A stretch of DNA of 64,000 nt from Limnanthes douglasii subsp. nivea (Eukaryota; Streptophyta; Magnoliopsida; Brassicales; Limnanthaceae), in assembly GCA_036936605.1 (NCBI GenBank), contig JAUPFV010000001.1:211465138-211529137 (forward strand), written 5' to 3'. Under the pieces are notes generated by a model. The model did no database searches, was not told the DNA's origin, and saw nothing but the letters and a program-made list of their open reading frames with translations. Shown one piece after another: positions 10,320 to 22,085 of the stretch; the stretch's first letter is position 1; every line of letters starts with the position of its first letter. The translations under genes were made by a program, and so were the position numbers.

Positions 10320-10675
10320 GTCTTTTAATCATTTTTATAGAGTGAGTATATGAATATCTGCATAAACTTCTTTTATTTTAGGACTTGTTTGAAAAAAATC
10401 CCACTTTGGTGGGGTTACAAGGTTTGTCAATCACCAATGGAGATGGAGCATCTAAATACAAAAACTTCATGTCGTTTATGACTTTCCTGGCAAAAGCTTA
10501 TTAAGCGAGGTTAACAAGTTTATAAATCAATCCACAGAATGAGCATCTCAGTTCTCATACATACTCCTTTATTTTTATGATTTGTCTGGAAAAAGTATAC
10601 TAAGATAAGGTTACTTGGTATCTCGCTCAGTCTCCGATAATGAGCATATGAATGTGCGCAATTTACTGTGTACGG
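10320..10675. repeat. diverged tandem units of about 97 bp
   Basis: The phrase GAGCATCT/GAGCATATGAAT recurs near 10344, 10444, 10537 and 10640, spaced 93-103 bases. Each is preceded by a GACTTGTYTGGAAAAA-like phrase and a GGTTAC-like phrase. About four strongly diverged units. It adjoins the LTR of element A and may be part of it or of older DNA. Confidence 0.4.
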
Positions 10676-11215
10676 TCACAACATCAATAAAATCTTACTA
10701 GATAGAAACTTAATCCGTCGTACCACAATACACTATGAGTATCTGAAGTAGTTTAAGGGTGTGATATATCCCATATAGTGCTTATATCTCTAAAGAGAGA
10801 TGAATCTCAATCAAAACTCAATGTACCTTAAATAAAAAATAATTGGGAATATAGGTCACACTCTCTACATCCCATAGTCCAACTGCCAACAACAATGAGT
10901 AATTACATCCCATTTATGATCATACCTTCAAAAATATAGATTATTCCTAATGTGCACGTAATGTGGTCACATAATTGTGAATCCTTAAACAAATAGAACA
11001 TCATGAAAACATGACAAATATTTGAATAATTAGTCAACATAAATGTGCAAAATATGCTAAATAAGATATTAAAATCGTGCTCTTCCATCATACGCAGATA
11101 CATAACTCTACGATAAATTATCTTACATTGACGCACATCCATGCTATATTTTAAACATTTGAATTGGGGCTGCACCTCTATATAGGATATGTAGAACAAC
11201 CTCACTTAAAAGCAA
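10676..11215. other. AT-rich stretch, nothing recognised
   Basis: No domain-bearing frame, RNA gene or element end was recognised between the repeat block and the CACTA end. The 100-codon minus frame at 11205-10903 has no familiar motif and base composition typical of chance frames. Confidence 0.5.
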
Positions 11216-12119
11216 CACTACAAACAAAATAAAATTACATCTACGACAGTGTTCGGGCTAAACCACTATGGGATTCAGAAAAGTAAGTAAATGATCATGT
11301 AGACATCTGAAACACCCCTAACTGAAACAGCAGTAGAAGTTCACTAGGACTACATCAGAAGTGATCGCGGTGAGCTACAATTTATCATTGAGACCACCTG
11401 TTGGTTGCGTTGAACTCTTTAATTTTTAGAAAAAAATTGAAATCTCTCACAGACTTAATTAGGGTTTTGTCCTAATCTTTTTCTCAAAAAATGGATCTAC
11501 AAAAAAACATAAAAATCACTACAAATACCGTTTATATGCCCTAGATCGTATCGAACGCAGTTTCTAACATGCGACTATATGTTTTCTATCACATACTTCA
11601 TGCATATGGCTGTAAATATAAATAAGTAAGTCTTAAAAAGTTACAAAACGATTGTTCTTTCAACTGAAATTCTTAAAACAATTAGCAAATGATTGTTCTC
11701 CCTACTGATACTACTTGCTACAACCTATAAAATATTCAAGGATATCCTTCATGTTTATTTAAATACCACGAATCTAACTCTGTATGTACAGATAATAATA
11801 CGAACAAGAAATATAAAATACTTGTTAGGGTGACGGCCAAAGTTTATTGGAACTAAATATAAAATGATTGTTCTCCCTTTCGGAGTGTGCCAAGTCAAGT
11901 TAGAAATTAGAATCTAATACAGGGAAATATATGGTTTAAAGGGTGCTAAATTAATTTTCCATTGGACCTCAATTGCAAATTTTGTATATGGCGGGAAATA
12001 AAGTGCATATCACATGGAAACATAATAATAGATCTGTTGAAAGTTTCATGACACAACTAAGCTATGGTAGTGTATGGGGGCAGTTTCATACTTGTTATCC
12101 AAAGTTTGCATCATAACCT

Positions 12120-12640
12120 CGTAATGTGAGAGTTGGAATATACTTGATGTGTTCATGCAACCATTAATATACGAACTTAAGCATGTGTGTGCTGATGGTG
12201 TTGTGACATACGATGCTGAAAATAAAAGTAATTTTATGATGCCAGTATGGTTAATGTGGACGATTTCCTCACTTATGGTAGGTTATCTCGTGGGAGTATG
12301 AATAGTAAATTCGCATGCCCATATTGTACGAGTGAAACAAATGAACATTACCATCTGAGAGGTAAGAAGTTATGTTAGTTTGATGGTCATCAAAATATTC
12401 TTCTTACGGACCACACATACATGAAAAATAAAGTTGGATTTTTAAAATAAAAATTCTTCAACATGTTGAAAATTAGCGTATTACCGGGGCTTAAACACTA
12501 GATTATGTTTTATAGACCACTCCGCCAAATAAATTATGTGAATCAAATCACAAGCGTAAGTCACCCAGATATGTTACAAACCATTATTGGACAAAGAAAA
12601 ATATTTTTTCTGAGTTAACTTATTGGCAGGAGAATTTGAT
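12120..12640 (+). pseudogene. CACTA transposase (TNP2) core, duplicated copy 1
   Basis: Translation in shifting frames gives VVTYDAENKSNFMM, then SRGSMNSKFACPYCTSETNE and a GKK…FDGHQ phrase. In TNP2-type transposases (Transposase_21, PF02992) the equivalents are the TYDAS.K.NF.MRA block, the GWST.G..ACPYC block and the G.K..FD.HRRFLP block. The order is conserved, but stops interrupt every block. The next ~600 bases repeat the same region. Confidence 0.65.
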
Positions 12641-13340
12641 TATGCACAATATAGACTGAATGCATACCAAGAAAAACTGTTTGGAGAACCTTATCTTTAG
12701 TCTCATAAATGTTAAATTAAGGACTAATCACGTGTGGGATGATGTGTTCATGCAGCCATTAATAGACGAACTTAAGTATGTTTGGGCTGATAATGTTGTG
12801 ACATACGATGCTGAGAATAAAACCAATTTTATGATGCTAATATGGCTAATATAGGATTTCAACCCTTCTGGTAGGCTATATGGCATGTGTATGAAAGGTA
12901 AATTAGCATGCCCATATTTTACGAGTAAAACAAATGAACATTACCCTCTAAGAGGCAAAAAGTTATATTAGGTTGATGGTCATCAAAAGTTTCTACTTAC
13001 GAACCAGCCGGACAGGAAAAATAAAGTTGCATTTTTTAAAAGAAAAGGGTTACACATGTTGTATAAAATTAGCAAATTATTGGGGCTTAAACACTGGATT
13101 GTTCCTTATAAACCACTCTTCCAACTCAATTATGTGAATAAAACCACAAGTGTAAGTCATCCAGATATCGTACAAACCATCATTGGAAAAATAAAAACAT
13201 ACTTTTCTAATGTAAATTATTGGAACGAGAATTTGATTTTGCACAATGTAGACCGAATGCATACCAAGAAAAACTGTTTCAAGAACCTTATATATAAGTT
13301 AGAGTATATACTTCATGGTAACTCAAAAAATATAGGATAA
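12641..13340 (+). pseudogene. CACTA transposase core, duplicated copy 2
   Basis: Repeats copy 1 at an offset of 595-598 bases: VVTYDAENKTNFMM (frame 12660-12854), GKLACPYFTSKTNEHY, GKK. It then continues with YWNENLILHNVDRMHTKKNC, which corresponds to the LLLRHNLDVMHIEKNV block of TNP2. The frame 13056-13340 (94 codons) carries the last part. This copy extends further towards the C-terminus than copy 1 and leads into the 13360-13600 segment, so it is the one contiguous with the rest of the gene. Confidence 0.7.
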
Positions 13341-13720
13341 ATTTATATATAATTTAGAGAATATAATTCATCCATCGTTCTTTGATATGATGTAGCATCT
13401 TCATATTCATTTTCCACATCAAAGGCTTAACGGTGGACCATTTTAATGCAAGTTGATTTTAATAAATATTTAAGTTCTTTAGTAAGATGAAACCCACAAA
13501 AATGTATTTTTTAAACTTGGTAAGGTTTATTGGTAAGCTGAAACTCATGGTAACTCAAAAAACATATGTTAAAGGATCTATCTCAAAAGCATACCTTCGG
13601 CATCGCGATAGACCAATAAGATACAAAAAGACGCATGAGTACTTGTCTGAAAAATATTCAAACATGTTACACATATATGTCTTGAAGAATACCCTTGAAA
13701 TTACCACTATCATTTAATGA
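13340..13720 (+). pseudogene. CACTA transposase, DUF4218-like segment
   Basis: IIHPSFFDMM, HFPHQRLNGGPF and then TYVKGSISKAYL in shifting frames match the blocks IL.PSFFD.M.HL..HL..EA..GGP and RN.A.PEGSIAE.YL of the DUF4218 domain (PF13960), which follows the transposase core in plant CACTA proteins. Stops (e.g. in the FFDMM-to-LHIHF stretch) disable it. Confidence 0.6.
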
Positions 13721-14289
13721 TTTTTTAATAATTTTCCATGATATAAAACTTACACTACTAATAATGTCGAGACTATTTTGTTGTTTATTTTGCAACTTAT
13801 ATAATGCACAACTTCTTCAACTAACTCATGAATCTACTTAAGCAAAGCTCGATCAATATTTCATAGAGTATTAACTTGCTACTTTTTTTATTTAGTCACT
13901 ATATGTCTGCTTGCATTAATTAAAATTATATCCAATATAAAATTCAAACATATAAACATGTTATAATATTCCATGTATTATGTTCAGTTTTTTAATTTTA
14001 TATTGGTAGTTTCTTCCTACATTTCCAGCTATAATATTTATTTTGGTTGGACAATATTTAATTATTATAAGAAAAATATTATATGTAATTTGGAATAGGT
14101 GTCTCATTACATTTTTAGTAGTTATTTCACTATATTTTCATAAATAATTCCACTGCATTTGTAAGATAAATTTATAAGCTTCATGTGATATAAAAATAAT
14201 AGGTTTTTTATTTTTTTTATGTAAAGATAATGTTCGTGTGATAGAAATTAGTATATGGTTTGTTTCAGGAAAATTAGTATAAGGATTAT

Positions 14290-15020
14290 GTGTGTTTAAC
14301 CGCAGTAAATTATCCTCTGATCATTTATTTTCTTCCATGCTTATAATCAAAGTTGCAACACATATTGATATAATAGACTATCGTATATCAATATTGGCCA
14401 ATAGTTCATATTCTCGGATTCGCACCAACGGTTACTTTTTCGATTCCAAACGTGGAAAAGGACATAAGACAAAAAAATAGTAGAGTCATTGTTGATGGGA
14501 CATATAGTAATGGTGTTGATATGCTAGACTATTATGGTCAAATAATAGAAATTAAGGAAGTGTTCTATGGTGGGGTAATGAAATCCATTGTGTTTTTTAA
14601 GTGCGGCTGATTTTATAATGACAAGAAAATCATGGAGCTCACCCTACTAATGGTTTGATTGAAATCCATCAAAAAAGTTGAACATCATAACATGATCTAT
14701 TCATATTGGTTGCACAAGCTCGGCAAGTCTTTTTTCTAGAATATACATAAAAAAGCATCTGATTAAGAATAGATAGTTGTATGTAAGACAAAAGCCTAAA
14801 ATATAATAGACATGAAATATATGATTCTGACTAAGGATGAAGAAGAAGTATTAGTTGCTGAAATAACAGAACAAAGAATCATCCAAGGAGTCGAAATTTA
14901 CTGATGCCGCTATAACCTAATATGAACCAAAAATAATCCTAATGATCTAGTTGTTCTCCGATGTTTTGAGATTTTTGAAGTGGAAGAGTTTGATGATGAG
15001 TTTATAAACGATGAGCAATA
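14290..15020 (+). pseudogene. CACTA transposase, C-terminal remnant
   Basis: The frame 14292-14480 ends with SYSRIRTNGYFFDSKRGKGH, like the W.GYDINGYTFYT…D block of CACTA transposases. DYYGQIIEIKEVFYGG and IVFFKCG then match the YYG.IEEI.EL.YG….LFKC.W block. The last ~350 bases give QRIIQGVEIY and an acidic tail in broken frames. About 550 bases between the DUF4218-like segment and this one (13720-14290) are AT-rich with nothing recognisable. Confidence 0.6.
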
Positions 15021-15574
15021 ATAATTGATATTGAAATAATTGTCAATATTATGGATTTTAGATCTTTTGTTAAGTTGTTGAATTTTTTGTGCTTTATATG
15101 ATAATGTTGAATTTACTAATGTTGAGTTTCAGTTTGAGGTTCAATTTGATGTTTTGATATTTAAATTCTAATTATTTTTAGAAAGAATTAAGTATATATG
15201 TGTGTTGTGACTATATTTTTTTTATTATAAATTTCTTTCTGCTCGCACCATAAAATACACTTTTACAACGTGGTGTTAATAAAAATCACACTACTTATTT
15301 TACATATTTTAACCTTTTCCACACGAAATAATATACAATTTATTAAAACATAACCCTAATTCTTACTCTACCAACAAATACTTTTACCTCACTCTTTTGA
15401 AACACCAAATTTAAAAATCCCTAATGTTTTTATTTCTATATTTTCTCTTCATTTGTAGCTACTTTTCTCACGTTCTCCATGTGGATCAGGTCAGTCGTCG
15501 TTGCTAGCCTAATAATATTTCAAAGATTTTAACTCTTTTTGTCTATTTTCTTATCACTAAACCACTAACTTAAG

Positions 15575-15850
15575 CATGTGTTAATCGATTTTATAGTTTA
15601 TAATGTTGTCTAGGTTTTTCCTGTCTGTTAATAGATTTTATAGTTTATAATGATATTTAGGCTTTACCAATGTGCTAATCGATTTTATAGTTCATAATGC
15701 TAGTTAGGTCTTTCATGTGTGTCAATCGATTTTATAGTTTATAATATGGTTTAGGCTTTGCATGTATGTTAATCAATTTTATAGTTTATAATGTTGTTTA
15801 GGTTTATACCACTATGTTAATAGATTTAATAGTGTATGCTGGTGTTTTGC
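15575..15850. repeat. 47 bp tandem array
   Basis: The core GATTTTATAGTTTATAATG recurs with starts at 15587, 15634, 15681, 15728, 15775 (as AATTTTATAG) and 15823, i.e. every 47 or 48 bases. The linker varies around TTTAGGCTTT…TGTGTTAATC. Five to six units. It is not inside any recognised gene and lies between the CACTA remnant and the gene-like block on the minus strand. Confidence 0.88.
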
Positions 15851-16500
15851 TAATAACTTTGAATTGATTGTTAAAGATGTTCGTCAATCGTTTTGAAACA
15901 ATTATACTTCAAACTTTAACAACACTATTGGCGGTATAATTGGATGTAAAAGATTTCACTCAAACTTTAGGACCAGTGATGGTCGTTTTCCTCTCAATAT
16001 TGGCTACATTACTAACTTTATTATATTGTTTTTTCCTGAATATTTTAGAACTGAGTGAAATTTTTGAAATGCAATTTAACTATATTGAGAGACAAAGCTG
16101 TTGGACTTGGTTTGTTAAGTCTACAATTGCATAATTTGCCAGTATGTCCAGTGATATTGTATTATTATAGTCTTCAAAGGAAGACCCTTTAAAATCACAG
16201 AATACATGATCATATGGTTTTGTGACAATCAATTCACTTGGACGCGATTTGAAAATGTTATCAAGTACAAGGGAAAGATGGTTATCGTGTACTCATCATT
16301 ATTGATTCATTCCATATATTTTATTTTTTGTTTGATTCGATATTTTTTATTTTAATTATGACAATATGAGTATTTGTGATTTTATATTAAATCTAGGTTG
16401 TAATATTTCTCAAAGTGATTTGAAACAATAACTTGTCTTGTTTTATTTGTGTAATCTTCTCACTAAAATACGACCGTGTCATTAAGTTTCACTTGGTCAT
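15851..16500. other. AT-rich stretch, nothing recognised
   Basis: The plus frame 15940-16134 (64 codons) is rich in Leu and Phe but matches nothing known to me. The remaining bases show no element ends or repeats. Confidence 0.4.
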
Positions 16501-17830
16501 TGACTTGTTTTGGTTAGATCATGATTCTATATAACTAATGAGGGACATCTTATTTCATTTTAGTATGAAAATGTTTACATGACATACGGTTGAACTTTAG
16601 TATGCACCATCTTCACAAAGTCAAGCAATCATATTATCTATCATAGAATCTAAAGTCCATTGCAGCACAACATCAAGCTCAACCTTATCAACTTCGTCAA
16701 GAAATGAATGTGTATATTACATGTAATAATCATCACAAATTTGTTTTTCTAAACATAATCTTTCATTAGCAATATCAACTATTTTTTAAAGTTGTATTTT
16801 CTTGATTTTCCATTGGATTTAATACTACTTCCACCACTTCTTCTTGGGTCAGTTGTTTTGACTTTGCATAGCCTAGTTATTGGTGTTCAGTAGCCTCTCT
16901 CGTTGGAAGTGGGACTTCTACAATTTTTTTTGTCTGGATGAGTAGTTCTCCCCTCGTTCATAGTTGGGCTTCCTTTTCAGCTTGTCGTGGTACTGCTTGT
17001 GCTTCTTTGGTTTGTATTAGCCTTTCACTCTTAGCCAGGGCTGGTTGTTGTTGTTCTCACTTATGTTTTCATTTTTGTTGGTGTTGCTGTTGGTCGGCAT
17101 GTTGTTGTATATCAAACATGAGAGTTTTTTCCAATAATAAATGTGAGAATTCTTTGCAATAATAAAAATGAGAGTTCTTTACAATATCTAACATGCGAGT
17201 TATTTGCAATATTTGGCTTTACTATATGGGGGTTGTGCGATTTATAAACATGAGACTTGTTTATATGTATACCATGCGAGATTTTTGTATTTAAATAATG
17301 AGAGTTTTTTAAAATTGATTGTGGTAGTTGTTTCATGCAGTAAATACCAAGTATAAGTATAACAAAACATAAAGGGGAGTTGTTTGTACGTTATCATGAG
17401 AGTTCTTCGACCATTAATCATACAAGTTGTTTGTAACACATATCACAAGAGATATTTGAAAGAATATACTATGAGTTCTTCAAAACAACAATCAAGCAAG
17501 TTCTTTTAAAACACTAAGCTTGCAAGTTTTTTTTAAAACAACGTTCAAAGTTTAACATACCAACATTTTGCTACCCCTAGACAGTATGACTTCAGAAACA
17601 AGTATATCATAAAATATATTCAGAAATTTAAATCTTAATGTATTTCATAATCACTTACATCCTCACAACCTTTTGCATTCGTAATTCCAGATTCTTCGGT
17701 TGCCACTTCATGTTCACGAGCTTCTACCTCTTTTACTTTAGATTCTTCACAACCTTCTTTCTCTTGCATTTGTGGTACAATAGGTAACTAATTTGTCTCT
17801 GTTTTCTTAAAAAGTGGTTTAAATTTATTT
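16500..17830 (-). pseudogene. decayed gene-like block, Gln/Glu-rich exons
   Basis: Read on the minus strand, 17800-17640 gives an acidic stretch (QEKEGCEESKVKEVEAREH) ending at a GTAAGT-type donor. Further on come a Gln-rich segment (KSERLIQTKEAQAVPRQAEK) and LTQEEVVEVVLNPMENQENT, then FLDEVDKVELDVVLQWTLD-like residues near 16700. Charge pattern, exon size and donor sequence resemble the linker exons of the gene at 19-25 kb on the opposite strand. I cannot name the protein. Several stops and frame changes are present. An intron-like interval (17115-17540) is full of a short repeat. It may be an inverted relative of the 19-25 kb gene, but this is inference. Confidence 0.35.
17115..17540. repeat. 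degenerate short repeat, ATGAGAGTT-T motif
   Basis: The phrase (C)ATGAGAGTTCTTT and variants (GCGAGTTATTT, ATGAGACTTGTTT, GGGGAGTTGTTT, ACAAGTTGTTT, GCAAGTTCTTT) recur about 14 times, at irregular spacing of about 25-45 bases. The copies are separated by AT-rich linkers, often ending in AATA. The copies are diverged, so the array is old. It lies in a likely intron of the minus-strand gene-like block. Confidence 0.6.
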
Positions 17831-18059
17831 CTCCTATATGCACTTTAAACTGAGTAAAAACACAGAAATGTCATGTCTTCAGGATAAACTCAGTACATGT
17901 ATGTAGCGACATTGGCCTCTTGAGTTCTGTATACTCACTGACTTCGGTAAATGGTAGCTACTAACCGATATATGCAACTTCATTATTGATATGACGAAGA
18001 CGGTCACCGGCTGAATTAAGCTTTGACAGAATAAGAGAATCCACGACAGTGGAGCAGGT

Positions 18060-18960
18060 TTGTGGGCATTTGGAAGGTTGTGGACAGGTGTAGAGAGAGC
18101 TGGTTTTTATTTTTATTTATTAAATAAATGGATTTAATGTGTATGAGAAGGACAAAAATAATTGGGTTTGCGGCTTAAACTTTAAATATATATAATGTCC
18201 ATGATATTGTTGTCCATTATTTGGATTTAAAGTTGAATGGATATTTAATGGTACTTTTCTCAAAATAATATCTAAGCAATATTTTTTTAAGATAATTTTT
18301 AAATTAAACAAAAGTATATTACTTTAATTGAAATCGGATATGAAATGGGAGTAATAAAAAACCGTATCCATGTTGAAATTGTGTAAGCAGTGAATCAAAC
18401 TCTCCAAAATCATATTGGCTCCCTAGAAATAATTCGATATGATAGATAAGGAGAACCCTAGTACTCAAACATCGGTTCAAATTTTCAAATTGGTTTTTAC
18501 TTCAGAAAAAAAGAATGTAATTAGTTTATTGTTTGTGGTGTTGTCCAACTTTCTTTTCAAAAAGCATGATTAGTTGGCCAAAGCACTAGCACAAACGTTG
18601 TGGGCTTAACAACATAGATATACAAACAAGATAATAATTCAGTTGTAAAAAAGTTATTGATATGGGTTAAAGTTGTAATTTACCCAAACCCCAGCATATA
18701 AAAAGCGTATAAAAAAACTATGTTAAGTTTTGTTTTATAAGTATTTATTAAAATTAGTTACGCACAACTCGGACTTAATAAAGAGGAAAGAATACATAAA
18801 TACCTAATCAATTTTGAAATACCAAAATCTTACTCATTTTTAGATTAGTTTTATAAAATACTTAGAGTCATATTTTGAACAAAAATACCCTCTAGGATAT
18901 AAAAAGAGGTTCTTTGGTTGAAACCCACTTTTTTCACCTTCTAATTATGACTTTCGGGTC
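18060..18960. other. AT-rich spacer upstream of the 19-25 kb gene
   Basis: No coding region recognised. The stretch includes poly-T/poly-A runs and no clear promoter element. TATAAAA-like strings occur at 18698-18712 and TATAAAAAGAGG at 18898, the latter about 140 bases before the first ATG of the next gene and therefore a possible TATA box. Confidence 0.35.
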
Positions 18961-19874
18961 CCAGTTCCCTCCACTTTCACACTTCTAATTTTGACTAGAT
19001 AGAAACACGAAAAACGAGAGCGAACCCAAAACACGAACTTGAACCCAACTTGCTTTAACCGTATTGTCGACCATAACCGTTCCGGCGACGGTAAATTTCG
19101 ACCCGATACCGATCAAGAACCGGACAAGGCAGCCGTCGACCAGCCACCGGCTTCGTTACTGTCGATAAGGTACGTTCGAGGTAGTTGTTTTTTCGCCGAA
19201 AGTTTGAATGTGTGTCTGTGTGTTTAAAAGCCGATTTTATTAACGTCGCCGGATTAGTGATTGTCGTTGAGTACTGTATTTGATAGTTCTTCGTTCTCCC
19301 GCGACATTTTGCGTTTCGTTTACGGTCCAACGTTAGTGTTACTTGCTGGTGTTGAAATGTAGTTGTGCTCCTGACATCACGTCTCATCGTTAGTAGTTAG
19401 ACATGGCTGGTTAGTATCGGCGTGGTTATGATAGTGTCGATAGTGTTGTAGGACAATGCCGATGGCACTGGGTAGTTGTTGTTGTACTCTAGAATCACAA
19501 TGTCGCCTGGGGCAAGTAGGAATGTCTAGCAATGTATTGAGTTGATGTAGTTTTTTGTTCATATGCAGAGATGTTGTACGTATCTAGCAATGTGGAGATT
19601 ATTTGTGGTCGTGTCTAGCAATGTCTTTGACTAGTTTACTTTCAGGCACTGAACGTCTAGCAATGTAGTAGTTGAACTTGGTCACGTCTAGCAATGTAGC
19701 AATGAAGTGAGACTCATGTTGTTGTCGAGTTAGTTTCACCAGTGGTGTCTTCGATTGTTAATGTAGTTGTTCGTTGTTGAGTTTTTTTTGTTAATTGCTT
19801 GATGGTTGAAATAGATGTTAGTATGGGATTGTTCGGATTATAATTAAGTAGTTTTCAAATAGGAATGTTTGCAG

Positions 19875-20332
19875 ACAAACATGACTAAGACAGGAGTATT
19901 CTACAGGTCAGGCTTAGTCAGTATAATAAACCTTCTAAGACGGGATATAATTACATCAGAACACATAGATGCTGCACGAGGCACACCGTTCTATACATTT
20001 CTGAAAACATCGTTTGATGTAAGAAACGAGATTATAAAGCTAAAAAAGTTCCACAACTTGATCGAGGAGATTTGTAGTTTTTACGATGTGAGAATGAAGG
20101 CTTTCAAGATAGGACGTAAGCATGTAAGGCTACCTACGAAGGATGTGAAGGCCATATTTGGGCTGAAACACGGGAACAAGAAGATTCCAATAATAAAACA
20201 GGCGCATTTATCGGTCGGTTTGCTGATGGAGCTGAGCTCGATTCCATTTTAATGCATAAATATTTTTTGAGTCCACGGACAAGGAGGAACGGACCAACCA
20301 ACGACAAATCAGTGTCTAATGCATTGATAAAG
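19875..20332 (+). pseudogene. exon with DUF1985/mobile-domain-like N-terminus
   Basis: The acceptor TTTGCAG precedes it and AAG|GTGAATC follows. In-frame ATG is at 19881. The reading includes TPFYTFLKTSFDVRNEIIK, then a Cys/Tyr helix (IEEICSFYDVRMKAFKIG) and the phrase VRLPTKDVKAIFGLKHGNKK. A basic 'surface plus V-x-L-F-GL' block of this kind is typical of DUF1985 and related plant mobile-domain proteins. A frameshift near 20215 changes the frame to ADGAELDSILMHKYFLSPRT before the donor. The upstream exon joins in a frame that reads into TGA, so it may be 5' UTR. Confidence 0.5.
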
Positions 20333-20593
20333 GTGAATCAAATCTATAAAATTGTATTTGTTTTGAGTTTATGCTACAGGCATATTACTATGATACGAAA
20401 ATCTGCATGTGTCTGCACGTATCTAGCAAGGTAGCATACTTTATCTAGCAAAGTGAAAGCAGTATACTAGTATGCTACTGTTTGAGTATATGCATCTAGT
20501 AATATCTTCCTTTAAATCTATCAATGTCATAGTAGGCGTAACTGCCTTGAATTGTTCTTGCAGCTTTTGACTATGATGTTATTTATTTTATAG

Positions 20594-20862
20594 GAATCGA
20601 TCGAGAAAGCAATAAGGGAAGGACGGGAGGACGAAGCAAAGGATGTTTCTCGTCTGTTGATACTTTTCATATGCTCGACATTGTTCTTTTCGGTGTCAGG
20701 CGATGTCGTCGGGTGGACAGCAGTATTCTACGTCGAGAATCTGGAAAAAATAAACGACTATGACTGGTGTAGAGCAATCGTTGAGAAGCTACATAAATCA
20801 CTGGACAAATATATTAAGCACGGAAACCTGGTAGAGTGATCGGATGCGTTTCTCTTCTATTT
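20594..20862 (+). pseudogene. exon with LFICSTLFF-SVSG block
   Basis: The acceptor ATTTTATAG and donor TTT|GTAAGT are strong. The protein reads SIEKAIREGREDEAKDVSRL, LILFICSTLFFSVSGDVVGW and VFYVENLEKINDYDWCRAIV. A hydrophobic 'LYLL-T-LFP' helix followed by V.W..L.YV.DLE….Y.WA.AV is the pattern of the DUF1985/mobile-domain family just after the first block. A TGA at 20837 interrupts it 25 bases before the donor. Confidence 0.5.
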
Positions 20863-21329
20863 GTAAGTACAATGGTTTATGATCAACACTTTATTTTCAA
20901 AATTGTGTGTGTAATGTTTAGTTATATTGTCTGCAGCCATTTCTGATGGAGCATAGTTTGATAAACGTTTGAAATACAAAGGCCAAACATAAACCCTAGG
21001 TGTTACTAATGGTGGGGATTGGAGGGGAATGAGTCAACATTTAAAATGATCCAGATGGTTAGTGAACTCAGAGACAACCATGTATTTAACGTATCTAGCA
21101 ATGTACAAATTATAATATCAAACAAATCGCATACACATGGGCCCAGTACATAAATCTCAATCATCCATATAACATCGACAAATAATTTAACATATCTAGC
21201 AATCATAACATCAAACAAATCGCATTCACTGTAACATTAATTGGAAATAGTAATTTTTTGTAAAACACATCCATGATTATTATATTGTGAAGATGAATGT
21301 ATATTATACTGTAAAACTACATTTCTTAG

Positions 21330-21804
21330 GTTATGGACGATGAGCTATCGTTGACAGAGGATGAATGTGATACTTTTGGAGAAATTAAATTGGGGAGGAA
21401 CTACGAAGGTGCTGCGGAAACAAGTGAAGGAAAGAGTAGGAAAAGAAAGAAATCTATTGCAAACATAATTTTAAGATGGACGAAGAAACACGTACATGAC
21501 GGGGCTGGAACAAGCAGTAAAATGAGTTTGAACACTAAGGTTGAAGACAACACAACAACACCAAAAGAAGCAGAGAATTACGATGTTACATTGCATGAAT
21601 TCATTGGGGAGAAGAATTCAAGAGTTGGTACAAAAAAAGGTGAGAGGTTGAAAAAAAAAACTGTAGGTCCAGTATTCCAAGTTTTGGAGGGTTGTCACAG
21701 TCAGTGCTGCGTGACAACAAGAAGATGAAAAATGAAGCGGGATACACCGGTTGAAAGTTGAAAACAAAAATTTAAAAACGTCGCTCGAGGAGAAAAATAA
21801 AGAA
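21330..21804 (+). pseudogene. acidic/basic linker exon, start of coiled coil
   Basis: Between CTTAG| and |GTGAGT. Open from ATG 21333 for 131 codons: acidic start (DDELSLTEDECDTFGEIK), then a Lys/Arg cluster (GKSRKRKKSIAN) that could be a nuclear signal, then a polar stretch. After a frame change at the A-run near 21655, KVENKNLKTSLEEKNKE leads straight into the coiled coil of the next exon. That supports the exon junction. Confidence 0.5.
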
Positions 21805-22085
21805 GTGAGTATTCCCATGTTTTTAACGACTAATACGGTTATATGTTGTATCTATATAAGGTGGTTACAATGTATCTAGGAAATGTTTAGTTGTTGTATC
21901 TAGAAGCATCATTATAAAGGATCTAGCAAACATGATTATAAGGTATCTTTTACTATAATCTGTTGCATCTAGCAATGTAAAAATAATGCATCTATCAATG
22001 TTCATACGTAGCGTATATCAATGTCAATATGATGTATCTAGCAATGTTAATAGTCTTAACTATTTCGTATGCTTGTTTGATACAG

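Larger units (their letters stand above)
11216..15020 (+). mobile_element. CACTA (En/Spm) transposon remnant
   Basis: The left end reads CACTACAAACAAAATAAAAT at 11216, the standard CACTA terminal sequence, followed by a subterminal CTACGACAGTG phrase. Rightwards lie, in the correct order, decayed pieces of a TNP2-type transposase (12.1-15.0 kb). No matching right terminus (…TTTGTAGTG) was found before or after 15.0 kb, so the right boundary is where transposase similarity stops. Many stops, frameshifts and a ~597 bp internal duplication show an old, inactive copy. The left-flanking 3-bp target duplication cannot be tested without the other end. Confidence 0.75.

Noticed and set aside
13077..13262. 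Minus-strand ORF within the CACTA transposase
   Set aside because: Shadow of the plus-strand transposase blocks, which have family motifs.
16938..17162. Cysteine-rich small secreted peptide on the plus strand
   Set aside because: The Cys/Trp run is the antisense of a Gln-rich (CAA/CAG-type) stretch on the minus strand and has no signal-peptide-plus-spacing pattern of a known family.
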